DNA from: Clostridia bacterium
Lineage (GTDB): Bacteria; Bacillota; Clostridia; Oscillospirales; Acutalibacteraceae
Assembly (NCBI GenBank): GCA_017560255.1
Contig: JAFYOI010000035.1
Span: 186,001-250,000 of the forward strand
Reading direction: 5' to 3'
DNA length: 64,000 nucleotides
This document shows, in pieces, positions 6,422 to 14,978 of the stretch. Made by a program: the position numbers and the translations under genes. Positions within the stretch are counted from its first letter, which is position 1. Each line of letters starts with the position of its first letter. A model generated the notes under the pieces. It was not told the origin of the DNA, made no database searches, and worked only from the letters and a program-made list of their open reading frames with translations.

Positions 6422-7351
6422 TTGAATTCCAAGACAGCACTCTATATTCTTAAGCGTGTATTACTCGCTTTGTTTACAGTATTTCTTGTAATTACAATCA
6501 CTTTCTTTGCAATGAAGGCTGTTCCCGGTGGACCGTTTATGAGTGAAAAGGCGGTTTCTCCCGAAGTTCAGGCAGCGTTGGAGGCAAAGTATGGTTTGGA
6601 CAAGCCTGTAATGGAACAGTATTTTACTTATGTAAAAGGCATCGTTACTGAGTTTGACTTCGGTCCGTCCATCAAACAGCGTGGGCGTGACGTTACAGAC
6701 ATCATTGTAACAGGTATGAAAACATCAATTCCTCTTGGTGTAGCGGCGGCAGGTATCGCACTTATTGTCGGCGTTATTTTGGGTGCCGGTGCGGCACTTC
6801 GCCGTAACACAGTGTTTGACAAGAGTATAATGGTTAGTATGACCGCTTTTGTATCAATGCCCAGTTTTATTATGGGTTCATTGCTCTTGCTTTTGTTTGC
6901 CGTTGCTTTGCAGTGGTTACCTGCCAACGGTACAACCAAAGCGGGCTTGATACTGCCGATTATAACGTTGTCCCTTTCACCGATGGCTCATATCACACGT
7001 CTTACACGTTCTTCAATGCTTGACGTTCTCGGTCAGGACTATATCCGTACCGCAAAAGCAAAGGGTGTTTCCGGTAGAAAGATTATCTTTGGCCACGCTC
7101 TCAAGAATTCGCTCATTCCCGTTATCACATATTTTGGTCCGATGTTGGCGTACATCGTTACAGGTTCACTTGTAGTAGAAAAGATTTTTGCTGTTCCCGG
7201 TATCGGCCGTACATTCGTTAGCAGTATCACAGACCGTGATTACCCTGTAATTATGGGTACAACTATCGTACTTGCAACACTTATCGTATTCATGAACCTT
7301 GTCAGCGACATTCTCTACAAAGTGGTTGACCCGCGTATCAATTTGAAATAA
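6422..7351 (+). CDS. oppB: peptide ABC transporter permease, OppB type
   Basis: OppB is one of two membrane subunits that form the channel of an oligopeptide importer. It has an N-terminal helix, then MKAVPGGPF, then the BPD_transp_1 domain with about five further helices. The EAA loop, which contacts the ATPases, is seen as DYIRTAKAKGVSGRKIIFGHALKN. There are two in-frame TTG starts. The one at 6422 is preferred because AAGGAG lies 9 nt upstream, whereas the TTG at 6413 touches the ribosome binding site. It is the first gene of oppB-C-D-F-A. Confidence 0.94.
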   Translation: MNSKTALYILKRVLLALFTVFLVITITFFAMKAVPGGPFMSEKAVSPEVQAALEAKYGLDKPVMEQYFTYVKGIVTEFDFGPSIKQRGRDVTDIIVTGMKTSIPLGVAAAGIALIVGVILGAGAALRRNTVFDKSIMVSMTAFVSMPSFIMGSLLLLLFAVALQWLPANGTTKAGLILPIITLSLSPMAHITRLTRSSMLDVLGQDYIRTAKAKGVSGRKIIFGHALKNSLIPVITYFGPMLAYIVTGSLVVEKIFAVPGIGRTFVSSITDRDYPVIMGTTIVLATLIVFMNLVSDILYKVVDPRINLK

Positions 7352-7363
7352 GGAGGAATCGAC

Positions 7364-8812
7364 ATGGATTTAAAAAGATTTAGTATGCACACAAACCTCG
7401 ATTCCTTTATGCCGGCTTCCGCTGAAGATAAGGAATATATGGTTAAAATGCGTCCGTCTTCAACATTTTTCAAAGACGGTGTAAAGCGTTTGCTTAAAGA
7501 TAAAGTTGCAACAGTGAGTTTCTTTATCATTGTAATTTTGGTTCTCAGTTCAATTATTCTTCCGATGGTGTGGCCGTACTCTTATGCAGAGCAACTCGGT
7601 CTCCAACTCGGTAAACCCGTTGATGATTCTTTCAACAATCTTTCACCTTTTACCTATGGCTTGACTGAAAGTGAGCGTTTGCTCGGTAAAGCAAGTTTCC
7701 ATCAGATTGTTATTGAAGCACCGGTTGACGGTGGTTCTGTAACTGACAAGCAGATTGTCGCTGCGGCTCAGTTACGTGCTGAGCAGATTCTTGCGGAGTT
7801 TAACGCAACAAATCGCACAGAAACGGATTTTGCAGCACTCAGCAGTCACAGCACAGTGGATTCCGATGCACTGAATCTTCTCAACATCAGTTACGAATAT
7901 ACTGACGGCATCAGCCATACAAAAATCGGCAGAACAAACAAGGATTATGCTGAAATGAAGAGTTGGTTGTGGAGCACTACCGGTTTAGGTAAAGCAGTTC
8001 GTGCTGCGGGAGACGTGCAGATGTTCAAAGATGTTGACGGTTTCCATATCGTTTACTTCTCAGGTTACAGCGGCGAAACAGAGAGTGTGTTCCCGCACGT
8101 TTTCGGTACTGACTCCGCAGGTCGTGACTATTTCATCCGTATCATTTACGGTATGCGTGTTTCCTTGATAGTAGGTTTCTTTGCAAGTATCATCGTTCTT
8201 GTAATCGGTATGACAGTTGGTTCAATTGCCGGTTACCTCGGTGGCAAGGTTGACCTTGTAATCATGCGTATTGTTGATATTATCTATTCATTGCCCGATA
8301 TGTTGATGGTTATCTTGTTGGCGGCAGCGTTCAAAACGTCGCTAGGCACGATGATTGAAGGAACGGTGTTCCAGGCCATAGGTGGCAATATTATAAGTTT
8401 GTTCGTTGTATTCGCGTTGCTCTACTGGGTATCCATGGCTCGTCTTATCCGTGGCCAGATTCTCTCATTGCGTGAGCAGGAATACGTACTTGCAGCGCGT
8501 ACTGCAGGTGCAAAGGGCGGATGGATTATCCGTAAGCACCTTATTCCCAACTGCATCAGTGTTATCATTATTTCAACTGCACTTCAAGTGCCCAGTGCAA
8601 TCTTTACTGAGAGTTATCTCTCATTCATCGGCTTGGGTATCAATGCTCCGATGCCGTCGCTCGGCTCACTTGCAAACGATGCGCTCAATGGTATTTCATC
8701 TTATCCTTACCGATTGATCGTACCTGCAGTTGTAATTTCCTTGATAGTTCTTTCGCTCAACTTGTTTGGCGATGGACTCCGTGACGCGTTTGACCCGAAA
8801 TTGAAACGATAA
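7364..8812 (+). CDS. oppC: peptide ABC transporter permease, OppC type, with inserted domain
   Basis: This is the second permease of the importer. The C-terminal half is a normal OppC: FGTDSAGRDYF at about 247-257, five helices, and the EAA loop around residue 380. At 482 aa it is much longer than the usual 300. About 170 extra residues lie between the first helix (51-71) and the FGTD motif, on the outer side of the membrane. Residues about 128-233 resemble a parvulin/PpiC-type fold: a Lys/Ala-rich helix with RAEQILAEFNA, then DFAALSSHST, then GFHIVYFSGY. That reading is inference. Spacing to oppB is 12 nt, with GGAGG before the ATG. Confidence 0.92.
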   Translation: MDLKRFSMHTNLDSFMPASAEDKEYMVKMRPSSTFFKDGVKRLLKDKVATVSFFIIVILVLSSIILPMVWPYSYAEQLGLQLGKPVDDSFNNLSPFTYGLTESERLLGKASFHQIVIEAPVDGGSVTDKQIVAAAQLRAEQILAEFNATNRTETDFAALSSHSTVDSDALNLLNISYEYTDGISHTKIGRTNKDYAEMKSWLWSTTGLGKAVRAAGDVQMFKDVDGFHIVYFSGYSGETESVFPHVFGTDSAGRDYFIRIIYGMRVSLIVGFFASIIVLVIGMTVGSIAGYLGGKVDLVIMRIVDIIYSLPDMLMVILLAAAFKTSLGTMIEGTVFQAIGGNIISLFVVFALLYWVSMARLIRGQILSLREQEYVLAARTAGAKGGWIIRKHLIPNCISVIIISTALQVPSAIFTESYLSFIGLGINAPMPSLGSLANDALNGISSYPYRLIVPAVVISLIVLSLNLFGDGLRDAFDPKLKR

Positions 8813-8831
8813 GAAAGGACGATGTTTTAAT

Positions 8832-9836
8832 ATGGCTCTTCTTGAAGTCAGAAATTTGCATACCTCGTTTAAGACGGATGCCGGCATCGTCAATGCTGTC
8901 AACGGCGTCTCCTTTAACTTGGATAATGGCAAGGTATTGGGCATTGTTGGTGAGTCCGGTTCCGGTAAATCCGTAACCGCTTACTCAATTATGCAGATTC
9001 TTGCTCCCAACGCTACCATCTCCCAAGACTCATCAATCAAACTCGCAGGTCAGGAGTTGGTAGGTGTTAGTGAAAAAGTAATGAAAACAGTTCGAGGCAA
9101 CAAGGTGTCCATCATTTTCCAGGATCCTATGACCTCGCTTAACCCCACATATACAATCGGTCACCAGTTGATTGAAGCAATTTTGTTGCATACAAACCGC
9201 AACAAAAAACAGGCGTGGGATCGTGCGGTAGAAATGCTGCGTATGGTAAACGTAAATGAGCCTGAAAAGCGTATGAAGCAGTACCCCCACGAGTTGTCAG
9301 GTGGTATGCGTCAGCGTGTAGTTATTGCTATGGCTCTTGCTTGTGAACCCGATATTCTTATTGCGGATGAGCCGACAACTGCGCTTGACGTAACAATTCA
9401 GGCACAGATTCTTGAATTGATGAAGTCTTTGCAGGATGAACTTGGCATGGCAATCATTATGATTACTCATGACCTTGGCGTTGTTGCTCAGATGTGTGAC
9501 GAAGTAATCGTTATGTATGCCGGTTCGATTTGTGAGCAGGGCACTGCTGACGAGATTTTCTACAATCCCCAACATGAATATACAAAGGGCCTTCTCCGTT
9601 CAATTCCCACCGTGGAAGCAGAGACTGAGAAGAAAAGGCTCCAACCCATCAGTGGTACTCCTATTGACCTTCTCAATATGCCCAAGGGTTGTCCGTTTGC
9701 TCCTCGCTGTGATGCAGCGATGAAAGTCTGCATCAAAGAGCGTCCTGAAAACGTGGAGGTAAATTGCGACCACCGCACTGCATGTTGGATGTATATCAAG
9801 AATATGCTTGAAAAGGAGGCTGCAAACGATGAGTGA
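8832..9836 (+). CDS. oppD: peptide ABC transporter ATP-binding protein, OppD type
   Basis: This cytoplasmic ATPase powers the importer as a heterodimer with OppF. It has Walker [11 protein letters not shown], the signature LSGGMRQRV, Walker [14 protein letters not shown] and the switch His in TITHDLG-like MITHDLGVV. The C-terminal oligopeptide-transporter extension has [13 protein letters not shown], whose cysteines belong to the family's Fe-S or metal-binding tail. The 334-aa length is usual. The last 8 nt overlap oppF. Confidence 0.96.
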   Translation: MALLEVRNLHTSFKTDAGIVNAVNGVSFNLDNGKVLGIVGESGSGKSVTAYSIMQILAPNATISQDSSIKLAGQELVGVSEKVMKTVRGNKVSIIFQDPMTSLNPTYTIGHQLIEAILLHTNRNKKQAWDRAVEMLRMVNVNEPEKRMKQYPHELSGGMRQRVVIAMALACEPDILIADEPTTALDVTIQAQILELMKSLQDELGMAIIMITHDLGVVAQMCDEVIVMYAGSICEQGTADEIFYNPQHEYTKGLLRSIPTVEAETEKKRLQPISGTPIDLLNMPKGCPFAPRCDAAMKVCIKERPENVEVNCDHRTACWMYIKNMLEKEAANDE

Positions 9837-10815
9837 GATAAATAAAGACGCACTTATTTCCGTGCGTAATTTGTGTAAGTATTTTGACATCAGCGTTGCC
9901 CCTTTCAAAACAAAACCTCTTAAAGCGGTTGATGGTGTTTCCTTTGATATTATGCGTGGTGAAACACTTGGACTTGTTGGTGAGTCAGGCTGTGGTAAAA
10001 CAACAGTCGGCAGAACTTTGCTCAACCTTTATCAGCCCACTTCTGGTGAGATTTATTACGATGGCAAGCAGATCAAAACACGTAAAGAGATTGAGGAATT
10101 CCGCAAGAAGGCAACAATGGTTTTCCAGGACCCTTACTCATCTCTTAACCCGCGTATGACAGTTGCTGACATCATCGGTGAACCCCTTGATATTCATAAA
10201 CTCTATGAATCAAAGCAGCAGCGTCAGGAACGTATTCTTGAATTGATGGGCTACGTTGGCCTTAACAGTGAGCACGCAGCGCGTTATGCGCATGAGTTCT
10301 CAGGCGGTCAGCGTCAGCGTATCGGTATTGCTCGTTCCCTTGCTGTAAACCCCGACTTTATTGTTTGTGATGAACCCGTGTCTGCACTTGACGTATCAAT
10401 TCAGGCTCAGGTTATCAATATGTTTGATGAGTTGCAGGAAAAACTTGGTCTTACCTATTTGTTTATTGCGCACGACTTGTTGGTTGTTCGTCATATAAGC
10501 AATCGTATCGCGGTAATGTACCTTGGAAAGATGGTTGAACTTGCTGAAACAAATGAGATTTACAACCATCCCTTGCATCCTTATTCAATTTCCCTTTTGT
10601 CCGCAGTGCCGGTCCCGGACCCGAAAATTGCGCGTGCTAATCAGCGTGTAATGTTGCAGGGCGATATTCCCAGTCCGCTCAACGCTCCTTCAGGTTGCCC
10701 CTTCCGCACACGTTGCGCCTACGCAACAGAGCAGTGCGCTCTGGAAATGCCTGAATTCAAAGAGGCGGCACCGGGTCATTTCGTGGCTTGTCATAATCTG
10801 GACAAAATCGGTTAA
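9829..10815 (+). CDS. oppF: peptide ABC transporter ATP-binding protein, OppF type
   Basis: This is the partner ATPase of OppD. It has Walker [14 protein letters not shown]-loop [13 protein letters not shown], signature [15 protein letters not shown], Walker [14 protein letters not shown] and the Cys-containing C-terminal [16 protein letters not shown]. The frame is open from 9808, but the ATG at 9829 has AAAGGAGG 9 nt upstream and is the likely start, giving 328 aa. It overlaps oppD by 8 nt, so the two are translationally coupled. Confidence 0.95.
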   Translation: MSEINKDALISVRNLCKYFDISVAPFKTKPLKAVDGVSFDIMRGETLGLVGESGCGKTTVGRTLLNLYQPTSGEIYYDGKQIKTRKEIEEFRKKATMVFQDPYSSLNPRMTVADIIGEPLDIHKLYESKQQRQERILELMGYVGLNSEHAARYAHEFSGGQRQRIGIARSLAVNPDFIVCDEPVSALDVSIQAQVINMFDELQEKLGLTYLFIAHDLLVVRHISNRIAVMYLGKMVELAETNEIYNHPLHPYSISLLSAVPVPDPKIARANQRVMLQGDIPSPLNAPSGCPFRTRCAYATEQCALEMPEFKEAAPGHFVACHNLDKIG

Positions 10816-10901
10816 TATCATTTGGTCTTTTGCGTGTTCTCTCTGGTGCTTTGGGAGAATATCGCTTTGGATAAATTCTTTTTTTGAAAGGACGATTTAA
10901 G

Positions 10902-12647
10902 ATGAAAAAAGTTTTAGCGTTTCTCTTAGTTTTCATCATGTTGTTCGCTTTGGCTGCTTGCGGTGACAAACCCGACACAACAGATGAGAAGAAGACTCCT
11001 CCGACACTTACTTACTTGTACAACGAAGGTGACGGACATAAGGCAATCGGTGAGTACCTCCAGGGCGCATTCGCAGCTGCAGGCATCACTCTTACTCTTG
11101 AGTCACAGGAGTGGAACACATTCCTTAATACTCGTAAAGATGGCCAGTTCACAATCGCACGTAACGGTTGGTTGGGCGACTACAATGACCCGATCTCCTT
11201 CCTCGATATGTGGACATCCGCATCTGGTAACAACGACTGCCAGCTCGGTAAGGGCGCACACGCTACAGTTGCAATCTACAACCTCGATATGACAAAATGG
11301 GGTGGCGAGAATGTAACAAACGGCACATGGGCTCAGACATACGATGTTATCATCGCTATGATCAAGAAGGAAACAGACAACGCAAAGCGTCTTGAAATGA
11401 TGCACGCTGCTGAGGACCTCCTCATGAGCACAGGTACAATCGTTCCCTTGTACTACTACACAGATCTCTACATGATCGACGATTCCGTTAAGGGCTTCTA
11501 CTCCAGCCCCCTCGGATACAAGTACTTCTCTACAACAACTGTAGATGGTATGGATTACCTCAACATTTGCTTGTCCTCTGAACCGGATACAATTGACCCC
11601 GCTCTCAACTCTGCAGTTGATGGTGCTACATTGGTATCTCACTTGTTCTCCGGTCTTGCAAAGTGGGCACAGGATGAAAACGGTAACCTCGTTATCGTTG
11701 CTGACTGCGCAGAAGAGTTGGTAGCTCCGGTAGTTAACGCTGACGGTTCTGTTACTTACACTTACACATTGCGTGAAGGCCTCAAATGGTCTGACGGTCA
11801 GGACCTCAAAGCAAGCGACTTCGAGTTCGCTTGGAAGCGTGCTTCCAGCGTAGAACTTGGTGCTGACTACGGTTACATGTTCGACGTTGTTAAGGGTTAC
11901 GGCACAGAAGAGGGTATTGATGTAACATCTGACGATGCTGCTCGTACAATCACTGTAACATTGCCCGTAAACGTTGCTTACTGGAACGAACTTCTCGCAT
12001 TCCCGACCTACTTCCCGGTACGTGCTGACGTTGTTGCTAACGAGTCTTGGGCTACATCTCCCGAAACTTACATCTGTAACGGCGCTTACACAATCAGCGC
12101 TTGGGAGCATGACAGCATCATCACATTGAAGAAGAACGACAACTTCATCGATGCTGACAAGGTTACAATGCCCACACTCAACTTCTACCTCTCTGATGAC
12201 GCTAACAACATGTTGGCTAACTTCAAGAAGGGTGACTGGTTGATGATCGACGACGTTCCGACCAACGAAATCGCAGCTCTCAAGAAGGATTATCCGACAG
12301 AGTTCGTTATCGCTGGCCAGCTCGGCACATACTACGCTTGCTTCAACGTAAACGCTGACCTCGGTCTTGCAACTGAAGCTGAGCGCGCAGAAGTACGTAA
12401 GGCAATCGCTCTCTTGATTGACCGTAACTACATCTGTGAGTCTGTTGCTCAGGGCGGACAGGTTCCTGCTTCTTCTTTCGTTGCTATGGGTCTTACAGAC
12501 AGCAATGGCAAGGAATTCTATCAGAATGCTGGTGACGAGGCTGCAAATGGCTACATCGGTTACTATGACGTATCCGTTGACGCTATGGAAGGCAACGCTG
12601 CTTCTGCATTGGAGACATTGAAGAAGTACTACAAAATCGATAAATAA
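10902..12647 (+). CDS. oppA: peptide-binding lipoprotein, OppA family, apparently circularly permuted
   Basis: This is the extracellular substrate-binding protein of the opp operon (SBP_bac_5 family), 581 aa from the ATG at 10902 (GAAAGGA 9 nt upstream). It has a signal peptide and lipobox LAAC, so Cys20 is lipidated. The domain order is unusual. Residues about 33-213 (TLTYLYNEGDGHKAIGEYLQ to PLGYKYFSTTTV) match what is normally the C-terminal part of such proteins. Residues 217-581 match the normal N-terminal part: NICLSSEPDTIDPALNS, the LREGLKWSDG motif, NVNADLG, then LKKYYKIDK and stop. The stop falls where the normal protein would run on into TLTYLYN. The gene is intact and its codon use looks strongly biased, as in a highly expressed gene. 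An assembly rearrangement has not been excluded. Confidence 0.9.
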   Translation: MKKVLAFLLVFIMLFALAACGDKPDTTDEKKTPPTLTYLYNEGDGHKAIGEYLQGAFAAAGITLTLESQEWNTFLNTRKDGQFTIARNGWLGDYNDPISFLDMWTSASGNNDCQLGKGAHATVAIYNLDMTKWGGENVTNGTWAQTYDVIIAMIKKETDNAKRLEMMHAAEDLLMSTGTIVPLYYYTDLYMIDDSVKGFYSSPLGYKYFSTTTVDGMDYLNICLSSEPDTIDPALNSAVDGATLVSHLFSGLAKWAQDENGNLVIVADCAEELVAPVVNADGSVTYTYTLREGLKWSDGQDLKASDFEFAWKRASSVELGADYGYMFDVVKGYGTEEGIDVTSDDAARTITVTLPVNVAYWNELLAFPTYFPVRADVVANESWATSPETYICNGAYTISAWEHDSIITLKKNDNFIDADKVTMPTLNFYLSDDANNMLANFKKGDWLMIDDVPTNEIAALKKDYPTEFVIAGQLGTYYACFNVNADLGLATEAERAEVRKAIALLIDRNYICESVAQGGQVPASSFVAMGLTDSNGKEFYQNAGDEAANGYIGYYDVSVDAMEGNAASALETLKKYYKIDK

Positions 12648-12682
12648 ATTATCCAAATAAGACAAAAAAGCACAAAGTAGTG

Positions 12683-12738
12683 CGCTCAGTAAGTGGTGCA
12701 TCGTGACTGTGAAAACGGTTGCGATGCACCGTTGAGCG
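12683..12738 (+). other. long hairpin after oppA
   Basis: An outer stem CGCTCA/TGAGCG (12683-12688 with 12733-12738) encloses a 9-bp stem GGTGCATCG/CGATGCACC (12695-12703 with 12722-12730). It has no T-run of its own and precedes the terminator. A 3' stability structure for the opp message is possible. Confidence 0.6.
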
Positions 12739-12745
12739 ACTAAAA

Positions 12746-12792
12746 AGAACCCACAGATATGGCAAACACCATGTCTGTGGGTTCTTTATTTT
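12746..12792. terminator. bidirectional terminator between opp and kinase genes
   Basis: A 12-bp stem AGAACCCACAGA (12746-12757) pairs with 12774-12785, with T-rich sequence on the right and A-rich on the left. It can end both oppA and the converging histidine kinase gene. Confidence 0.85.
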
Positions 12793-13824
12793 TTATTCGT
12801 TTGGTAGCGTGATTGTAAAAATGCTTCCTTCGTCTTTCACACTTTCAACTTTTATTTCACCTTTGCAAAGTTCAATAATTCTCTTGACAAGCGGCAGCCC
12901 AAGACCGTTTCCCGAAGTCTTGTGTGATGAATCGCCCTGATAAAATTTCTCAAATATATGGGGCATAATCTCTTTGTCAATTCCAATTCCGTTGTCTTGT
13001 ATCCGAACATGAACTGCATTATCCTTTTCTTCCATCGTGATTGTAATCTCACCGTTTTCGTGGGAGAATTTTATCGCGTTGGCAATAAGATTTGACCAGA
13101 TATGCCCTAAAATTTCCCTGTTTCCACAGTAACTGACTTCCGCAAGGTCGACGGTTAAAATAATGTTTTTTCTTTCCCATTCGCTCTGCATTGACAATAT
13201 ACATCCACGTATCTGATTGTCAAGGGAGTACGTCTCTTTCCCTTCAATAATCTGTTGAGTGTCAAGTTTTGTCAGCAGCAACACACTTGATGACATACTC
13301 GCAAGGTGTTGCGCATTACTTGCAATAATCCGGGCATATTTCTTTTGTTCATCTTCGGTAAGATCGTCTTTCTGAAGTTGTCGCGCAAACCCGCAAATTG
13401 AAACAATAGGCGTTTTGAATTCGTGCGAAAAGTTGTTGATGAAATCCGAGCGAAACATCTCAATACTACCTAATTCGGCGGCCATTTTATTGAAATTTTC
13501 TAGCAGCGAATTGACCGCCTGAACGTTTGTGTCCTCCTTGAGCCTGATTGAAAAATCGCCCTTTGCAACCTCTTGTGTCGCCTTGGATAATCGGTCGAGC
13601 GGTTTGATGATTTGCTTGCTCATAATTGAAGCCAGAGCCGTACCGAGAATACCGCTTGTTATGAGAAATGCTATCGGAAGCCATATCGTCATCATAAACC
13701 TTGAATGAACAAGGCCAATAGCAATAAGAAGGGCGATAATAAGCGAAGTGATAATGTTGGCAATAATTATTGCGCAGAGAGTGAAAACCGTGATTTTACT
13801 TCGCAGAGTTTTGTATTTATTCAT
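12793..13824 (-). CDS. membrane sensor histidine kinase
   Basis: This is a 343-aa sensor of a two-component system. Two membrane helices (about 12-37 and 45-66) enclose only a short outer loop, so it has no large ligand domain. A HAMP linker follows (about 70-120), then the phosphoacceptor His134 in NFSHEFKTPIVSI. The ATPase part has an N box (SNLIANAIKFSHENG), a G1 box (QDNGIGID) and a G2 box (SGNGLGLPLVKRI). The start overlaps the stop of the upstream response regulator as ATGA (13821-13824). The stimulus is unknown, and regulation of the convergent opp operon is possible but not shown. Confidence 0.95.
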   Translation of the reverse strand: MNKYKTLRSKITVFTLCAIIIANIITSLIIALLIAIGLVHSRFMMTIWLPIAFLITSGILGTALASIMSKQIIKPLDRLSKATQEVAKGDFSIRLKEDTNVQAVNSLLENFNKMAAELGSIEMFRSDFINNFSHEFKTPIVSICGFARQLQKDDLTEDEQKKYARIIASNAQHLASMSSSVLLLTKLDTQQIIEGKETYSLDNQIRGCILSMQSEWERKNIILTVDLAEVSYCGNREILGHIWSNLIANAIKFSHENGEITITMEEKDNAVHVRIQDNGIGIDKEIMPHIFEKFYQGDSSHKTSGNGLGLPLVKRIIELCKGEIKVESVKDEGSIFTITLPNE

Positions 13825-14495
13825 CGTTTTTTCACCGCCTTATAGCCAAGACCTCTTACGGTTATAATTTCAAAATCGCCGTTGTTTTTGAACTTTTCTC
13901 TTAAACGGTTTATATGTACGTCAACTGTGCGCTGGTCGCTTTCAGCATCCATATCCCAAATTTCATCCATTAACTGACTTCTCTGAAAAATTTTTCCCTC
14001 GTATGCAAGGAGTTTATACAGGAGTAAAAACTCTTTTTTGGGTAGTGATAATTCAGTTTCACCATCAAGAACGACCAGCTTGTCGTAGTGCAGTATGGTT
14101 TTGCCCACTGTCAATTTGTGCTCGTTTACAATTTGTGAGCGGCGAAGAAGCGCTGAGATACGAAGTAACATTTCTTCTTCGTCAACGGGCTTTACCATAT
14201 AATCATCCGTACCGACAATGAAGCCTTGCTTTTTATCTTGAATTGTTTCCTTTGCAGTTATCATCAAAATTGGAATATTACAGTTGCCGTCGCGCAGAGT
14301 TTTTGTAAATTCAAAACCGTCCATGCGCGGCATCATCACGTCAAGCACAATGAGGTCGATATGATGATGATCCATTTTTTCAAGCGCATCAATTCCGTCG
14401 CGGGCAAGAATAGGGGCGTAGCCCGCTTTTTGCAGGACAATGTACATCAGTGTCCTTACGTCGTGATCGTCTTCAACTACCAGAATGTTGAACAT
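13821..14495 (-). CDS. OmpR/PhoB-family response regulator
   Basis: This is a 224-aa DNA-binding partner of the downstream kinase. The receiver domain (1-120) has the acidic pair ED near residue 8, phosphoacceptor Asp52 in VLDVMMPRMDG and a conserved Lys in VKPVDEEE. The C-terminal winged helix has LSLPKKEFLLLYKLL, VDVHINRLREK and VRGLGYKAV. A CAGGAGG site precedes the ATG. Confidence 0.96.
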   Translation of the reverse strand: MFNILVVEDDHDVRTLMYIVLQKAGYAPILARDGIDALEKMDHHHIDLIVLDVMMPRMDGFEFTKTLRDGNCNIPILMITAKETIQDKKQGFIVGTDDYMVKPVDEEEMLLRISALLRRSQIVNEHKLTVGKTILHYDKLVVLDGETELSLPKKEFLLLYKLLAYEGKIFQRSQLMDEIWDMDAESDQRTVDVHINRLREKFKNNGDFEIITVRGLGYKAVKKR

Positions 14496-14560
14496 AACAG
14501 CACCTCCTGAGATTATTTTATAATATTACCCACCGATTTTCAACTGAATGTAAACGGGAA

Positions 14561-14624
14561 ACGGGTTCAAGTCCTAACTAACTAAAAAAAAAGAAAGTAA
14601 CCTAAAGGTCACTTTCTTCTTTTT
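14561..14624 (-). repeat. island-flanking direct repeat, left copy (terminator plus element start)
   Basis: The first 21 nt (14561-14581) are identical to 20172-20192, and the rest matches 20193-20230 apart from a few A residues. On the minus strand the repeat is a terminator (stem 14591-14602 with 14607-14618) followed by the first bases of a tRNA-end element (AGGACTTGAACCCG), which is then cut off. With the right copy it brackets the 14.6-20.2 kb island. Confidence 0.75.
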
Positions 14625-14634
14625 GTATTGGTGA

Positions 14635-14902
14635 ATTATACTATGCAGAGAATTTGGAATAACACGAAAAACAGGATATAAATGGTTGGAACGCGCTAAG
14701 GAAACAGACAATTTATCGGATCGTAGTCACGCAAGAAAAAACATTTGCAATAAAACGGATATAGAAACTGAAAAGTTGATATTAGTTATGCGAGCAGACA
14801 ATCCCAGTTGGGGTGCTAAAACTATTCGACGGGTTTTGGTAAATCAAGGATATGAAGATTTACCTTGTGTAAAAATTTTCGATAACATCTTACACAGGTG
14901 TA
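14635..14902 (+). pseudogene. IS481-family transposase, N-terminal remnant
   Basis: The frame reads LCREFGITRKTGYKWLERAK, then LSDRSHAR, then NPSWGAKTIRRVLVNQGYE and a degenerate end. This is the helix-turn-helix part of IS481-type transposases. The DDE catalytic domain is missing and the frame soon meets a stop (14917-14919). No clear terminal inverted repeats are seen. The start codon region is also lost. Confidence 0.8.
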
Positions 14903-14978
14903 TACCGTCATACTCTTGACATGGGTGATGCCCCTACGGATGCTATCGAACATTTTTGGATTTTGCGATGCACCTTTT

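Noticed and set aside
11103..12701. 532-codon open frame antisense to oppA
   Set aside because: A shadow of the strong codon bias of oppA; no ribosome binding site and Cys/Val-rich nonsense composition.
12734..12745. Third copy of the module tail motif (GAGCGACTAAAA)
   Set aside because: Only 12 nt match, the second 14-mer is missing, and it lies at the base of the hairpin after oppA.
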